DNA of 64,000 nt from Streptomyces mobaraensis NBRC 13819 = DSM 40847 (lineage in GTDB: Bacteria > Actinomycetota > Actinomycetes > Streptomycetales > Streptomycetaceae), in NCBI RefSeq assembly GCF_017916255.1, contig NZ_CP072827.1, forward strand, positions 248,001-312,000. The letters run 5' to 3'. The translations under genes and the position numbers were made by a program. The notes beneath the pieces were generated by a model. The model was not told the origin of the DNA. It saw only the letters and a list, made by a program, of their open reading frames with translations, and ran no database searches. This document shows, piece by piece, positions 1 to 8,191 of this stretch; the first letter of the stretch is position 1; the number at the start of each line of letters is the position of its first letter.

Positions 1-1671
1 GTGGGCCCGCCGTCCGAGGGCGGCGGTGAACGCGAACAGCAGCCGGTGGTCCGCCTTTTCGTGGGCGGCTTCCAGCCAGGGGCGCAGCACCTCGAAGAGC
101 CGGTGCTCCTGGCCGCGCCGCAGGGTGCGGTGCAGCGGCCCGAAGTCCTGGTCGCCCATGTGTCCGGTGATGCGTTCGAAGGCGTGCAGCGCCCACTGGA
201 GGAGGGCCGGCCGGGTGCCGTCGTCCGTACCGTGCTCGACGAGCAGGCCGGCGGCGAGCCGGCGCAGCGCGTCCCGGGTGGCGGCCGAGGCGTCCCGGGC
301 GCCGAGGGCGTCCAGCAGGATCCGGTCGAGGAACGCGGTGTCCTCGTCGGCGAACCGGGCGGGGTGGAGGTCCGCGAGGGCGCCGAGGGCGTCGGCGCGT
401 ACGGGATCCCGCTCGTTGCGCAGCCGCCGCGTCATGAGCTCCAGCACTTCCGCCATCCCGGCCCGTCCCCCGTCGCGTCCCGCGCAGGCGACCAGCAGCG
501 GCCAGACGGCCGCGCGGTCGCCCGCGTCGGGGCGGTCGAGCGCGGCGAGCAGGTGGGGCCGCGCCTCGTCGAAGGGGCCGTGCGCACGGGTGTCCAGGAG
601 GTCCAGCCAGAACATCTGCTCCACGTCCGGCTCGGCGAGGGACCTCCGGACCTCGGCCCAGCGGCGCTCGCGCGGGAGGAGGTCGAGGTCGCCGAAGGGC
701 ACCCGGCCGGGCTCGTCGGCCGCCGTGACCTCGGCGAGGAACGCGCCGCGGCGGCTCGGCGGCACCGCCTTGACCAGGGCCGTCAGGTGCGGCGTGCTTC
801 TCGTCCAGTGGCGGCCCAGCTGGGGGAGGGACGGCGGATCGGCCCGCACCAGCGCCCGGAACGCCCCGGACGGCAGATGGGGTTCGTAGCGCGGGTGGTC
901 CCGCTCCGGTGCGAGGAGCCAGCGGACGAAGCGCTCGGCGTCCGCGGCGACGAGGGCGCGGGCGGACCGGCGGAGGCAGTGGGGCAGGGTGCCGGGCCCA
1001 TGGCGTTCCAGCAGGGTCAGTACCCGCTCCGGGTGGGTGGCCGTGGTGACGGCCAGGGCGCCGTCGTGCCGCTGCCACCAGTCGGTGCGCCCGGTGCCCC
1101 GGGGGCGTTCGGCGAGGTCCCGTTCGGCCTGGTCGAGGAAGGGGCCGGGGTGGCGGCGGGCCAGGCGCACCGGTGCCGTGACGGCGTGCGCGAGGCCGGG
1201 CAGCGCGGCGGCCACGAACGACGGCGAGCAGCCGGGGAGCAGCCGGGCCGCTTCCGCGTCGTCCCCTTGTTCGCGGAGGCGGGTCACCAGCCGTTCGGTG
1301 AGGCGCGGGCGGTCCCCGGCCCACAGGAAGCGGGCGATCCGGTCGCGGGTCGCGGCGGACGCGTCCTCGTGCGCCGTCTCGATCGCGGCGTCCGGCAGCG
1401 GCAGGGCCCGGGCGCCCCGGAGCGCGTAGCCGGCGACGACGGGGTCCGGGTCGGCGAGGCGCGCGGCGAGGAAGTGCTCCTGGCGGCCGACCAGGGCGGC
1501 CAGGGCCGCGAGCCGGCGCTCGTAGTCGCCGCGGCCGTCCAGTTCGTCCAGTACGGCGGTGAGCGTGCCCCGCTCGACGAGACCCGGCACGCTCAGGGCC
1601 AGCCGCCGCAGCCGGTGGTGGTGCGGGAGGGGGTCGAGAACGGCGAGCAGCGCGTCGGCGGTGTGGACCAT
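1..1671 (-). CDS. Helical-repeat (HEAT-like) hypothetical protein, N-terminal 557 residues, runs off left edge
   Basis: Reading the minus strand from the ATG at 1671 gives 557 codons with no stop up to base 1, so the gene continues outside the window. The product begins MVHTADALLAVLDPL and is a long series of Leu/Ala/Arg-rich amphipathic helices with repeated 'LRR-A-L' and 'RDPV-A-AL--L' style segments, as in very large (about 1000 aa) helical-repeat proteins of unknown function in Streptomyces. No signal peptide, membrane segment or catalytic motif is visible. The opposite-strand open frame over the same bases has an Arg/Gly/Pro composition typical of a shadow. There is no convincing Shine-Dalgarno before the ATG. 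Function unknown; a scaffold or protein-binding role is only inferred from the repeat character. Confidence 0.75.
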   Translation of the reverse strand, partial: MVHTADALLAVLDPLPHHHRLRRLALSVPGLVERGTLTAVLDELDGRGDYERRLAALAALVGRQEHFLAARLADPDPVVAGYALRGARALPLPDAAIETAHEDASAATRDRIARFLWAGDRPRLTERLVTRLREQGDDAEAARLLPGCSPSFVAAALPGLAHAVTAPVRLARRHPGPFLDQAERDLAERPRGTGRTDWWQRHDGALAVTTATHPERVLTLLERHGPGTLPHCLRRSARALVAADAERFVRWLLAPERDHPRYEPHLPSGAFRALVRADPPSLPQLGRHWTRSTPHLTALVKAVPPSRRGAFLAEVTAADEPGRVPFGDLDLLPRERRWAEVRRSLAEPDVEQMFWLDLLDTRAHGPFDEARPHLLAALDRPDAGDRAAVWPLLVACAGRDGGRAGMAEVLELMTRRLRNERDPVRADALGALADLHPARFADEDTAFLDRILLDALGARDASAATRDALRRLAAGLLVEHGTDDGTRPALLQWALHAFERITGHMGDQDFGPLHRTLRRGQEHRLFEVLRPWLEAAHEKADHRLLFAFTAALGRRAH

Positions 1672-2003
1672 GACGCGAAGTGTGCCTGGTCAGGGCCGTT
1701 TCCGGCCAATGGATTAACGGATGAGCGGATGAAGGGATGACGGACGGCCGGGGCCCCGGGGAACGTTCCCCTCAGCCGCCGTCATGTTCCTCGGTGGTCC
1801 CGGGAACCATCCGGCCCCCCGTGAGCGTCATCCGGTCACAGGCGTAACCTTCGTACCGGGATGAAACGGTGGCCTTCGTTCCGCCCGCGTCTCCGTCCGG
1901 TCACGGTGGAGGTTCCGGCCCCGGCGGGAACGCACAGGGAACCGTAATGTTTTCGCGACAGAACGGCACAAACCTATGGGATCCCATCCCATAGGGTCGA
2001 GCA
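1672..2003. other. Divergent intergenic region between helical-repeat gene and PBP gene
   Basis: This 332-bp gap lies between two divergent genes and must hold both promoters. I could not assign a convincing -35/-10 pair. An A/T-richer patch occurs at about 1943-1975, just before the palindromic element described separately. No small gene with a good ribosome binding site was seen. Confidence 0.5.
1973..1995 (+). promoter_or_regulatory. Palindromic element overlapping the PBP ribosome binding site
   Basis: CCTATGGG (1973-1980) and CCCATAGG (1988-1995) form a perfect 8-bp inverted repeat with a 7-bp spacer. The left part also makes the self-contained palindrome ATGGGATCCCAT (1976-1987). The likely Shine-Dalgarno AGGG (1993-1996) of the GTG start at 2004 lies in the right arm. 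It could be a protein operator, or an RNA hairpin that hides the ribosome binding site; the two alternative pairings are mutually exclusive. Confidence 0.55.
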
Positions 2004-4088
2004 GTGATCGAACGTCGTAAAGGGGCACATGCCCGGAAAGCCGCCGCTCCCGCCGGCCTCCGCCGGCTGCTGGGCACTCGTCAGGGAACCGCGCGCCGCT
2101 TCGGGCGGTGGTTGCGTCCGGCGTACCCGCGCCCGGGGCGGTCGGGCTGGCGGCGCTGGGTCCCTTCGTGGCGGCAGACCCTGGGGCTGATATTCAGCTG
2201 CGTCGGCGTCGTCACCGGCCTCCTGGCGATCATGTACGCGCGCACGGAGATACCCGCCGACCTCAACGCCTTCGCCACCCAGCAGGACAACGTCTACTAC
2301 TGGGCCGACGGCACCGAGATGGCGCGCACCGGCGAGGTCAACCGGCAGGACCTGCCCCTCGACAAGGTCCCGGAGAAGGTGCGCTGGGCCGCGCTGGCCG
2401 CCGAGAACGAGACGTTCTACTCCGACAGCGGCGTCTCCCCCAGCGGCATGCTCCGCGCCGTCACCAAGATGATCACGGGCGGCAGTACGCAGGGCGGCTC
2501 CACGATCACGCAGCAGTACGTGAAGAACGCCTACCTGAACCAGGAGCAGACGTTCTCGCGCAAGCTCAGCGAGATGTTCATCGCCATCAAGCTCGACCGC
2601 AAGCTGTCCAAGGACGAGATCCTCGAGCAGTACCTGAACACCAGCTGGTACGGGCGGGGTACATACGGCATCGCGCGGGCCGCCCACGCGTACTACGACA
2701 AGGACGTCTCGGAGCTGAACGCGAGCGAGGGGGCCTTCCTCGCCTCGCTGCTCAAGGGGGCGGCGCTGTACGACCCCGCCGTGAGCGCCAAGAACCACGA
2801 GCGCGCGGTCGAGCGCTGGAACTGGGTCCTGGACCGGATGGTCGCCATCGGCAAGCTCTCGAAGAAGGAGCGGGCCTCCTACACCCGCTTCCCCGAGCCC
2901 GTCCGCCCGCCGCACCCCACCGGGCTGGCGGGCCAGACCGGTTATCTGGTGGAGACCGCGCGGGCGTACGTGACCGCGCACAGCGACGTCTCCGACCAGG
3001 ACTTCGCCCGGGGCGGCTACCAGATCCACACCACCTTCGACCGGCGCCGCGTCGAGGCACTGGCCAAGGCCGTCGGCAAGGCGCGCGCGACCCTCGGCCC
3101 GGACCCGGACCACCCCGACCGCGACCTGCGCATCGGCGCCGCCTCGGTGACCACCGACGGGCGCATCACCGCCCTCTACGGCGGCGAGGGCTATCTGAAG
3201 CAGGGCTTCAACGACGCCAACTCCTCGGTGGTGCCCGCCGGGAGCGCCTTCACCCCGTTCGTCTACGCGGCGGCGCTGCGCGACGGCGTCCAGAAGGAGC
3301 GCGGCAAGCCGCGCACCCCCGTCACCCCGGCGACGCTGTACGACGGCGATGACAAGATCTCCCTGCTGACGCCGGAGGGCCCGTACTGGGACCGCTCGGG
3401 GAAGATCGTCAAGGCCGAGAACGACAACGGGAAGTCCTGGGGCAAGATCTCGCTGAAGAACGCGGTCGCGCAGTCGGTCAACACGTCGATGATGCAGCTC
3501 GGCATGGACGTCGGCCTGGACCGGGTCGGCAAGGTGGGCGTGGAGACGGGTCTGCTGGAGAGCAGCCTCGGCGAGAAGCTGCCGTCGTTCTCGCTCGGCA
3601 CCTCGACGCCCAGCGCGATCCGCATGGCCGACGCCTACGCCACCTTCGCGGCCGAGGGCCGGCACACCGACCCCTATTCGGTGAGCGGGCTCCGCCGGAA
3701 CGGGGCGGACGTCCCCGTGGAGCGGCCCAAGCCGCGGCAGGCGCTGCCGGCCCCCGTGGCCAAGGCGGTGGACGACGCGCTGCGGGAGGCCGTCCGGCAC
3801 GGCACCGCGCTGGCGGCGAAGGCCGCCGGGCCCGGCACCGCGGGCAAGACGGGCACGGCTCAGGACGCCAAGTCGGCCTGGTTCGTCGGGTACCGGGGGG
3901 ACCTGTCCACCGCGGTGTCGCTCGCCCGCATCGACCCGAAGACGCAGGAACTGCTGCCCCTGGACGGGAGCGGGGACGGCAAGGACAAGAGCGACGCCAA
4001 GGGGAAGGGGAAGGCCAAGGGCGGCGGCCCGTCCCCCGCCTCCGTCCCGCTCGGCATCTGGACGCGGTACATGACCGGCCGCTCGTGA
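2004..4088 (+). CDS. Class A penicillin-binding protein (GT51 transglycosylase + degenerate transpeptidase domain)
   Basis: A 694-aa bifunctional-type PBP. It has a basic cytoplasmic tail, one membrane anchor at about residues 51-73, then a GT51 domain with the catalytic-Glu motif ALAAENETFYSDSG and GGSTITQQYVKN. This domain polymerises lipid II into glycan outside the membrane. The penicillin-binding domain follows, with SVN at about 491-493 and KTGT at 615-618. The first active-site motif, normally SxxK, reads S414-A-F-T417: codon 417 is ACC, so the general-base lysine is absent. The C-terminal tail is Lys/Gly/Asp-rich. The GTG start at 2004 is chosen for the AGGG seven bases upstream; the site sits inside a palindrome. 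Glycosyltransferase activity looks intact; cross-linking activity is doubtful. It stands alone, with a strong terminator after it. Confidence 0.9.
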   Translation: MIERRKGAHARKAAAPAGLRRLLGTRQGTARRFGRWLRPAYPRPGRSGWRRWVPSWRQTLGLIFSCVGVVTGLLAIMYARTEIPADLNAFATQQDNVYYWADGTEMARTGEVNRQDLPLDKVPEKVRWAALAAENETFYSDSGVSPSGMLRAVTKMITGGSTQGGSTITQQYVKNAYLNQEQTFSRKLSEMFIAIKLDRKLSKDEILEQYLNTSWYGRGTYGIARAAHAYYDKDVSELNASEGAFLASLLKGAALYDPAVSAKNHERAVERWNWVLDRMVAIGKLSKKERASYTRFPEPVRPPHPTGLAGQTGYLVETARAYVTAHSDVSDQDFARGGYQIHTTFDRRRVEALAKAVGKARATLGPDPDHPDRDLRIGAASVTTDGRITALYGGEGYLKQGFNDANSSVVPAGSAFTPFVYAAALRDGVQKERGKPRTPVTPATLYDGDDKISLLTPEGPYWDRSGKIVKAENDNGKSWGKISLKNAVAQSVNTSMMQLGMDVGLDRVGKVGVETGLLESSLGEKLPSFSLGTSTPSAIRMADAYATFAAEGRHTDPYSVSGLRRNGADVPVERPKPRQALPAPVAKAVDDALREAVRHGTALAAKAAGPGTAGKTGTAQDAKSAWFVGYRGDLSTAVSLARIDPKTQELLPLDGSGDGKDKSDAKGKGKAKGGGPSPASVPLGIWTRYMTGRS

Positions 4089-4094
4089 GCGGGG

Positions 4095-4124
4095 GCCCGG
4101 GGCGGTCCCCTGACCGCCCCGGGC
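4095..4124. terminator. Bidirectional terminator between convergent genes
   Basis: A perfect 12-bp GC-rich inverted repeat, GCCCGGGGCGGT (4095-4106) and ACCGCCCCGGGC (4113-4124), with a 6-base loop. It begins seven bases after the PBP stop and 13 bases from the stop of the convergent lipoprotein gene, so it can serve both. Confidence 0.85.
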
Positions 4125-4136
4125 CGTGCCCGAGGT

Positions 4137-5417
4137 CTACTTCACGATCGACTTCCAGTCCGGGGACTGCGCCGGGTCGAGCCCGCGCAGCCGGGCCAGG
4201 ACGTCGGGGTCCTGGACGTCCAGCCAGTCGGCCAGCTGCTTGAAGGAGACGCAGCGGACGCCGTCGCGCTTGCACACGGACTTCACGACGTCCTCTATCG
4301 CCTTCATGTATATGCCGCCGTTCCAGTCCTCGAAGTGGTTTCCGATGAACAGCGGCGCCCGGCTTCCGTGGTAGACCCGCTCGAAGCCGTTGAGGTAACC
4401 GTCCCGGGTCAGCTTCCGCCACTCCGCGTATTTCTTCGGATCGCCCTTGGTCTCGTCACCGGACTGGTTGTAGAGGAAGTTGAAGTCCATGGAGAGGACC
4501 TGCTTCTCGCTCTTGGGATAGGGCAGCAGCTGCAGCGGGAAGTTCCATATGCCGTCGATCTGGGACGGCCATATCTGGAAGTCGCCGGGCGAGCTGGCGT
4601 CGTAGCGCCAGTCGAACTGCCGCGCCGCCTTGAGCAGGTTCTGCTGGCCCTCCAGGCACGGCGCCCGGCCGCCGGCCAGCTCCTTCTCGTAGTCGAAGGG
4701 GAGCGGCGGCAGGTCCTTGTAGCCGGTGTTGGTCTTCCAGTGCTGGACGAAGGAGTACGCCTGCTCGATCTCGCTCTTCCACTCCGTCTCGCTCCAGTCG
4801 CCGCCACCCTTCTTGCCGCAGAAGTGGCCGTTGAAGTGCGTGCCGATCTCGTTGCCGTCGAGCCAGGCGGCGCGGAGCTGCTGGAGGGTGTCCCGGATGT
4901 GCGCGTCGGTCGCGTAGGAGATCGCGGATTCGCCCGGCTTGTGCTGCGGGGGCTTGTACTGGGACGCCTTGGATTTGGGCAGCAGATAGGTGCCGGTGAG
5001 GAAGAACGTCATGGTGGCGTTGTTCTCCTTGGCCACCTCGCGGAAGTGTGAGAAGAGGTGGTCGTCGCCCTCCAGGGCGCCGTCCCAGGAGAAGACGACG
5101 AACTGCGGGGGCTTCTCCCCCGGCTTCAGCTTCTCGGGCTTCGGCTGCTTCGGCTGGGGGCCGGTATAGGACGTGGAGCCGTCGCCGAGCACCTTGACCT
5201 TGCCGTCCCACTTCTCCTCCGGCTTGCGGCGGTTCTGCGGCCGGCTCTTGTGGGCGGCGGCGGAGTCCCGCGACGCGCCCGGCGAGGGCGACGCCGAGGA
5301 GTCCTTCCCGCCGGACTTCCCGCCGGAGTCGCCTTCGGAGTCGCAGCCCGACACCCCGAGTGCGACAGCGGCCGCGGCGACCAGGGCCGTCGCGCACTGC
5401 ATGGTCCTCTTCGACAC
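4137..5417 (-). CDS. Secreted lipoprotein, divergent polysaccharide deacetylase (NodB-like) fold
   Basis: A 426-aa protein with a hydrophobic N-terminus ending in the lipobox LGVSGC, so it should be lipid-anchored on the outer face of the membrane. A low-complexity Ser/Gly/Lys/Pro linker follows. The catalytic-like part starts at FVVFSWDGAL, where the Asp matches the first NodB motif. It continues with NATMTFFLTGTYL and NEIGTHFNGHFC (metal-binding-like His pair), and ends with a region containing FIGNHFEDWNGG. This matches streptomycete 'polysaccharide deacetylase' lipoproteins of unknown substrate. The start is GTG at 5417, preceded by AGGGGG at seven bases. An internal ATG in frame would still leave a lipoprotein signal. 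The exact carbohydrate substrate is not shown by the sequence. Confidence 0.8.
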   Translation of the reverse strand: MSKRTMQCATALVAAAAVALGVSGCDSEGDSGGKSGGKDSSASPSPGASRDSAAAHKSRPQNRRKPEEKWDGKVKVLGDGSTSYTGPQPKQPKPEKLKPGEKPPQFVVFSWDGALEGDDHLFSHFREVAKENNATMTFFLTGTYLLPKSKASQYKPPQHKPGESAISYATDAHIRDTLQQLRAAWLDGNEIGTHFNGHFCGKKGGGDWSETEWKSEIEQAYSFVQHWKTNTGYKDLPPLPFDYEKELAGGRAPCLEGQQNLLKAARQFDWRYDASSPGDFQIWPSQIDGIWNFPLQLLPYPKSEKQVLSMDFNFLYNQSGDETKGDPKKYAEWRKLTRDGYLNGFERVYHGSRAPLFIGNHFEDWNGGIYMKAIEDVVKSVCKRDGVRCVSFKQLADWLDVQDPDVLARLRGLDPAQSPDWKSIVK

Positions 5418-5565
5418 CTACGTACCCCCTGCCACCAAAACACACATTCCGGCCCCAGTATCACAGGAACCACTACTTCAACTCCCCATCACCCTGCCTT
5501 CATTCGGACATTTGCCGTCAAAAGCGACGCGATTCAATGGGCGGCAGGGGTGCGCGGGACCCGGT

Positions 5566-5633
5566 GGGCCCGGCCGGGGAACGCCGGACCGGGCCCCCGT
5601 CCGCGCGGCGAGGGATGCCCGCCCGCCGCGCGG
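5566..5633 (-). terminator. Two hairpins downstream of the amidase gene
   Basis: CCGCGCGGCG (5601-5610) pairs perfectly with CGCCGCGCGG (5624-5633), ten bases past the stop of the minus-strand amidase gene. A second stem, GGGCCCGG (5566-5573) with CCGGGCCC (5589-5596), has an inner CCGG pairing and lies just beyond it. Either could terminate the minus-strand transcript. Confidence 0.6.
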
Positions 5634-5642
5634 CGGCACCGG

Positions 5643-6770
5643 TCAGGTGCGGTAGGCGTAGTAGACCGCGTCCGGGTAGGACGCGATGATGCTCGCCACC
5701 GACTTCCGGTAGGTGTTGGTGGAGTGGTACGTCAGGTACGGGAGGCCGTACCGGCTGCGGTACGTCACCATCATGGAGTGGTCCTTCGAACCGTCACCGT
5801 CGAAGTCCATCTGCATGACGTCGCCGACCTCGAGCTGGTACACGTTGGCCAGGCTGGTGACGCGCTTCGAGTTGAGCGCGTACCACGACCACTCGTTGAC
5901 GCCGACCCAGCTGTCGGACTGGCCGGAGGAGCCGTACCACCACTTGCGGTAGTCGTCCGCCGAGCCGGTCTCGGGCTTCCAGCCACCGGCCTGCAGGGCC
6001 TGGCTGAGGAAGTTGGTGCAGTCGCCGCCGGCCTCGTTGAACTTCCGGTAGGACGGGTTGTAGTTCCGCCAGTACTTCTCGGTGTAGGCGGCCATGGCCG
6101 CGTAGTCGACACCGGCCTTGGCGCGCTTGGGCACCGACTGGCTCGTCCACGCGGTGGAGGCGCGGGGGGCGCTGGGCGTGGGGCCGAGGGAGGCGACGCG
6201 CTTCCGCACCGTGGGGTCGTTGACGGCGATGGGACCGTCGTCGTCGGTCGTCAGGGCCGTGAGCTCCCAGGTGCCGCCCGGGCGGGCGGTGAAGCGGGCC
6301 TCGTGCCGGGCCTTGAAGCCGGTCGTGACCGGCTCGTCGCCGCGGACCTTCTTGTAGGTGAGCGTGGTGGTCTCGGTGAGCCGCACGACCGCCCGGCCGC
6401 CGGCGGAGCGGGCCCCGTCCACGGCGACCTGGACGTCCGCCTTGGTGTACGCCTCGTGGAGGCCGGCGAGCCGCTTCTTGCGCGCCTGGAGGGTGGTCAG
6501 CCCGGCCTGCTCCGACTTGGCCGCGGCGGCGGCCAGCCGCACCTTGCGGTCGAGCTGGGTGGCTATTCGCGGCGTCTTCACCGAGTCCAGCAGCGCCGAG
6601 GTGCGCTCGGTCAGCAGGGTGTCGGCGGCCCGGCCGAAGGAGGCGACGGTCGCCTTGTCCACCGCGCCGGTCGCGGGCGCGGCGCTCGCGGTGGAGGCGG
6701 GCACCAGCACCGCCGGCACGGCCATGGCCAGCACGGCTCCGACGGCTGCTCTGAGAGTGGTTGGTTTCAC
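5643..6770 (-). CDS. Secreted amidase-domain protein (Amidase_6 / CHAP-like cysteine hydrolase)
   Basis: A 375-aa protein beginning with a Sec signal peptide (VKPTTLRAAVGAVLAMAVPAVLV, cleavage near ASA-AP). A helical middle region (about residues 40-230) precedes the C-terminal catalytic domain. The motif GGDCTNFLSQALQAGGW carries the expected nucleophilic Cys. KDHSMMVTY carries the His, and aromatic motifs WSWYALN and HSTNTY follow. This domain occurs in many secreted actinobacterial and firmicute proteins and is thought to cleave amide bonds in peptidoglycan or related substrates; the target here is unknown. The GTG start at 6770 has AAGGGG seven bases upstream. It is divergent from the alpha/beta hydrolase gene across a 225-bp promoter region. 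Confidence 0.88.
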   Translation of the reverse strand: MKPTTLRAAVGAVLAMAVPAVLVPASTASAAPATGAVDKATVASFGRAADTLLTERTSALLDSVKTPRIATQLDRKVRLAAAAAKSEQAGLTTLQARKKRLAGLHEAYTKADVQVAVDGARSAGGRAVVRLTETTTLTYKKVRGDEPVTTGFKARHEARFTARPGGTWELTALTTDDDGPIAVNDPTVRKRVASLGPTPSAPRASTAWTSQSVPKRAKAGVDYAAMAAYTEKYWRNYNPSYRKFNEAGGDCTNFLSQALQAGGWKPETGSADDYRKWWYGSSGQSDSWVGVNEWSWYALNSKRVTSLANVYQLEVGDVMQMDFDGDGSKDHSMMVTYRSRYGLPYLTYHSTNTYRKSVASIIASYPDAVYYAYRT

Positions 6771-6995
6771 GAAGTTTCCCCTTGTCACCCGGCCCACACG
6801 GGCCGGGCACGGAATCTTCGCACGAGCCCCCCACGCCCGGAATGCTGGCCCCCGCATCCAGCGCTCCCCCTTCCCGGCCCCTTCCCGGCCCCTCTCCGGC
6901 CGCCCGTGACGGCCCGTCCGCCGGTGTGGTCCCGGGGCCCGGTGGGCGGCGGAAAACCGCTGCCAGGAGGGGACCTTGTGACCTAAGGTCCAGAC

Positions 6996-8177
6996 ATGAC
7001 GAGACTTCGCAGGGCGGCCTCGGCCGCCGTACTCGCCTGCCTGCTCCCCCTGACCGCGACGGTGGCCGCCTCCGCCGCGCCGGAGACCCCCCGGGCGCCG
7101 GCTCCCGCCACCGCCGCCGCCCGGCTGCCCGACCCCACCGGGCCGTACGCCGTCGGCCGTTCGACCTTCCACCTCGTCGACCACGGCCGCAAGGACCTCT
7201 GGGTCCCCGAGGCGGACGGCCGCGAGCTGATGGTCGACGTCCACTACCCCGCGCGCCCCGGGGCCGGCCCGTCCGCCCCCTACGCCACCACGGAGGAGGC
7301 GCGCCTGCTCCTGAAGGACCGTGAGCTGGACAAGGTCATACCGCCGGAGCGGTTCGCCGCGACGCGCACGCACAGCCGCGTCGACGCGGCACCGGTGGGC
7401 GGGCGCCACCCGCTGGTGGTGCTCTCCCCGGGCTTCAGCGTCGCCCGCTACACCATCACCGCCCTGGCCGAGGACCTGGCGAGCCGGGGGTACGTGGTGG
7501 CCTCGATCGACCACGCCTACGAGTCGGTGGGGACGCTCTTCCCCGGCGGCCGGATGCTGACCTGCGTGGCGTGCGAGAAGGCGCAGAGCGAGAAGGACTT
7601 CAACGCGGCCGTGGTGAACCGCGCCAAGGACGCCTCTTTCGTCCTGGACCGGCTGACGGGTTCGCGATCGCCGTGGAAGCACGCGGATCTGATCGACCGT
7701 CAGCGGGTGGGCATGGCCGGGCACTCGCTCGGCGGCGCGACCGCGGCCGCCGTCATGGCGGCCGACCCCCGGGTGCGGGCCGGGGTGAACATGGACGGTT
7801 CCTTCCAGGGGGCGGTGCCCCCCGGCGGGCTCGGCGGCCGGCCGTTCATGATGCTCGGCACCGACGACGGGATCCACCGGCCGGGCGGCGAGGACAAGTC
7901 CTGGGACGAGGCGTGGTCCCGGCTGGACGGCTGGAAGCGGTGGCTGACCGTGGCCGGCGCCGACCACTTCTCGTTCTCCGACTTCCCCTTCCTCGGCGAC
8001 CAGTTGCTGCCGCCGGGGACCCCGTACCCGGGCTCCGGACTCTCCGGCCGGCGGTCGCTGGACATCACCCGGTCCTACGTCGCCGCCTTCTTCGACCGGC
8101 ATCTGCGGCACATCCCGCAGCCACTGCTCGCGGGCCCGACGCACGCCAATCCGGAAGTACGGTTCAACCAGCCCTGA
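6996..8177 (+). CDS. Secreted alpha/beta hydrolase of the PAF-acetylhydrolase/lipase-like type
   Basis: A 393-aa protein with a signal peptide (MTRLRRAASAAVLACLLPL, cleavage near ASA-AP). The hydrolase core shows the oxyanion region PLVVLSPGFS, the nucleophile elbow GMAGHSLGGAT, MLGTDDGIH as a likely acidic-residue region, and DHFSFSDFP as the likely catalytic His region. This pattern matches the platelet-activating-factor acetylhydrolase-like esterases common in Streptomyces, which hydrolyse short acyl esters outside the cell. The ATG at 6996 has TAAGG at about 8 bases. The following kinase gene starts 14 bases after its stop, so the two may be co-transcribed. Confidence 0.88.
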   Translation: MTRLRRAASAAVLACLLPLTATVAASAAPETPRAPAPATAAARLPDPTGPYAVGRSTFHLVDHGRKDLWVPEADGRELMVDVHYPARPGAGPSAPYATTEEARLLLKDRELDKVIPPERFAATRTHSRVDAAPVGGRHPLVVLSPGFSVARYTITALAEDLASRGYVVASIDHAYESVGTLFPGGRMLTCVACEKAQSEKDFNAAVVNRAKDASFVLDRLTGSRSPWKHADLIDRQRVGMAGHSLGGATAAAVMAADPRVRAGVNMDGSFQGAVPPGGLGGRPFMMLGTDDGIHRPGGEDKSWDEAWSRLDGWKRWLTVAGADHFSFSDFPFLGDQLLPPGTPYPGSGLSGRRSLDITRSYVAAFFDRHLRHIPQPLLAGPTHANPEVRFNQP

Positions 8178-8191
8178 CGAGGGAGTGACAG

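Noticed and set aside
1..1740. 579-codon plus-strand frame at the left edge
   Set aside because: Composition is shadow-like, and the minus strand gives a coherent helical protein over the same bases.
1930..1975. SigE-type (GGAAC) promoter before the PBP gene
   Set aside because: GGAAC is present, but no matching -10 element at the right distance was found.
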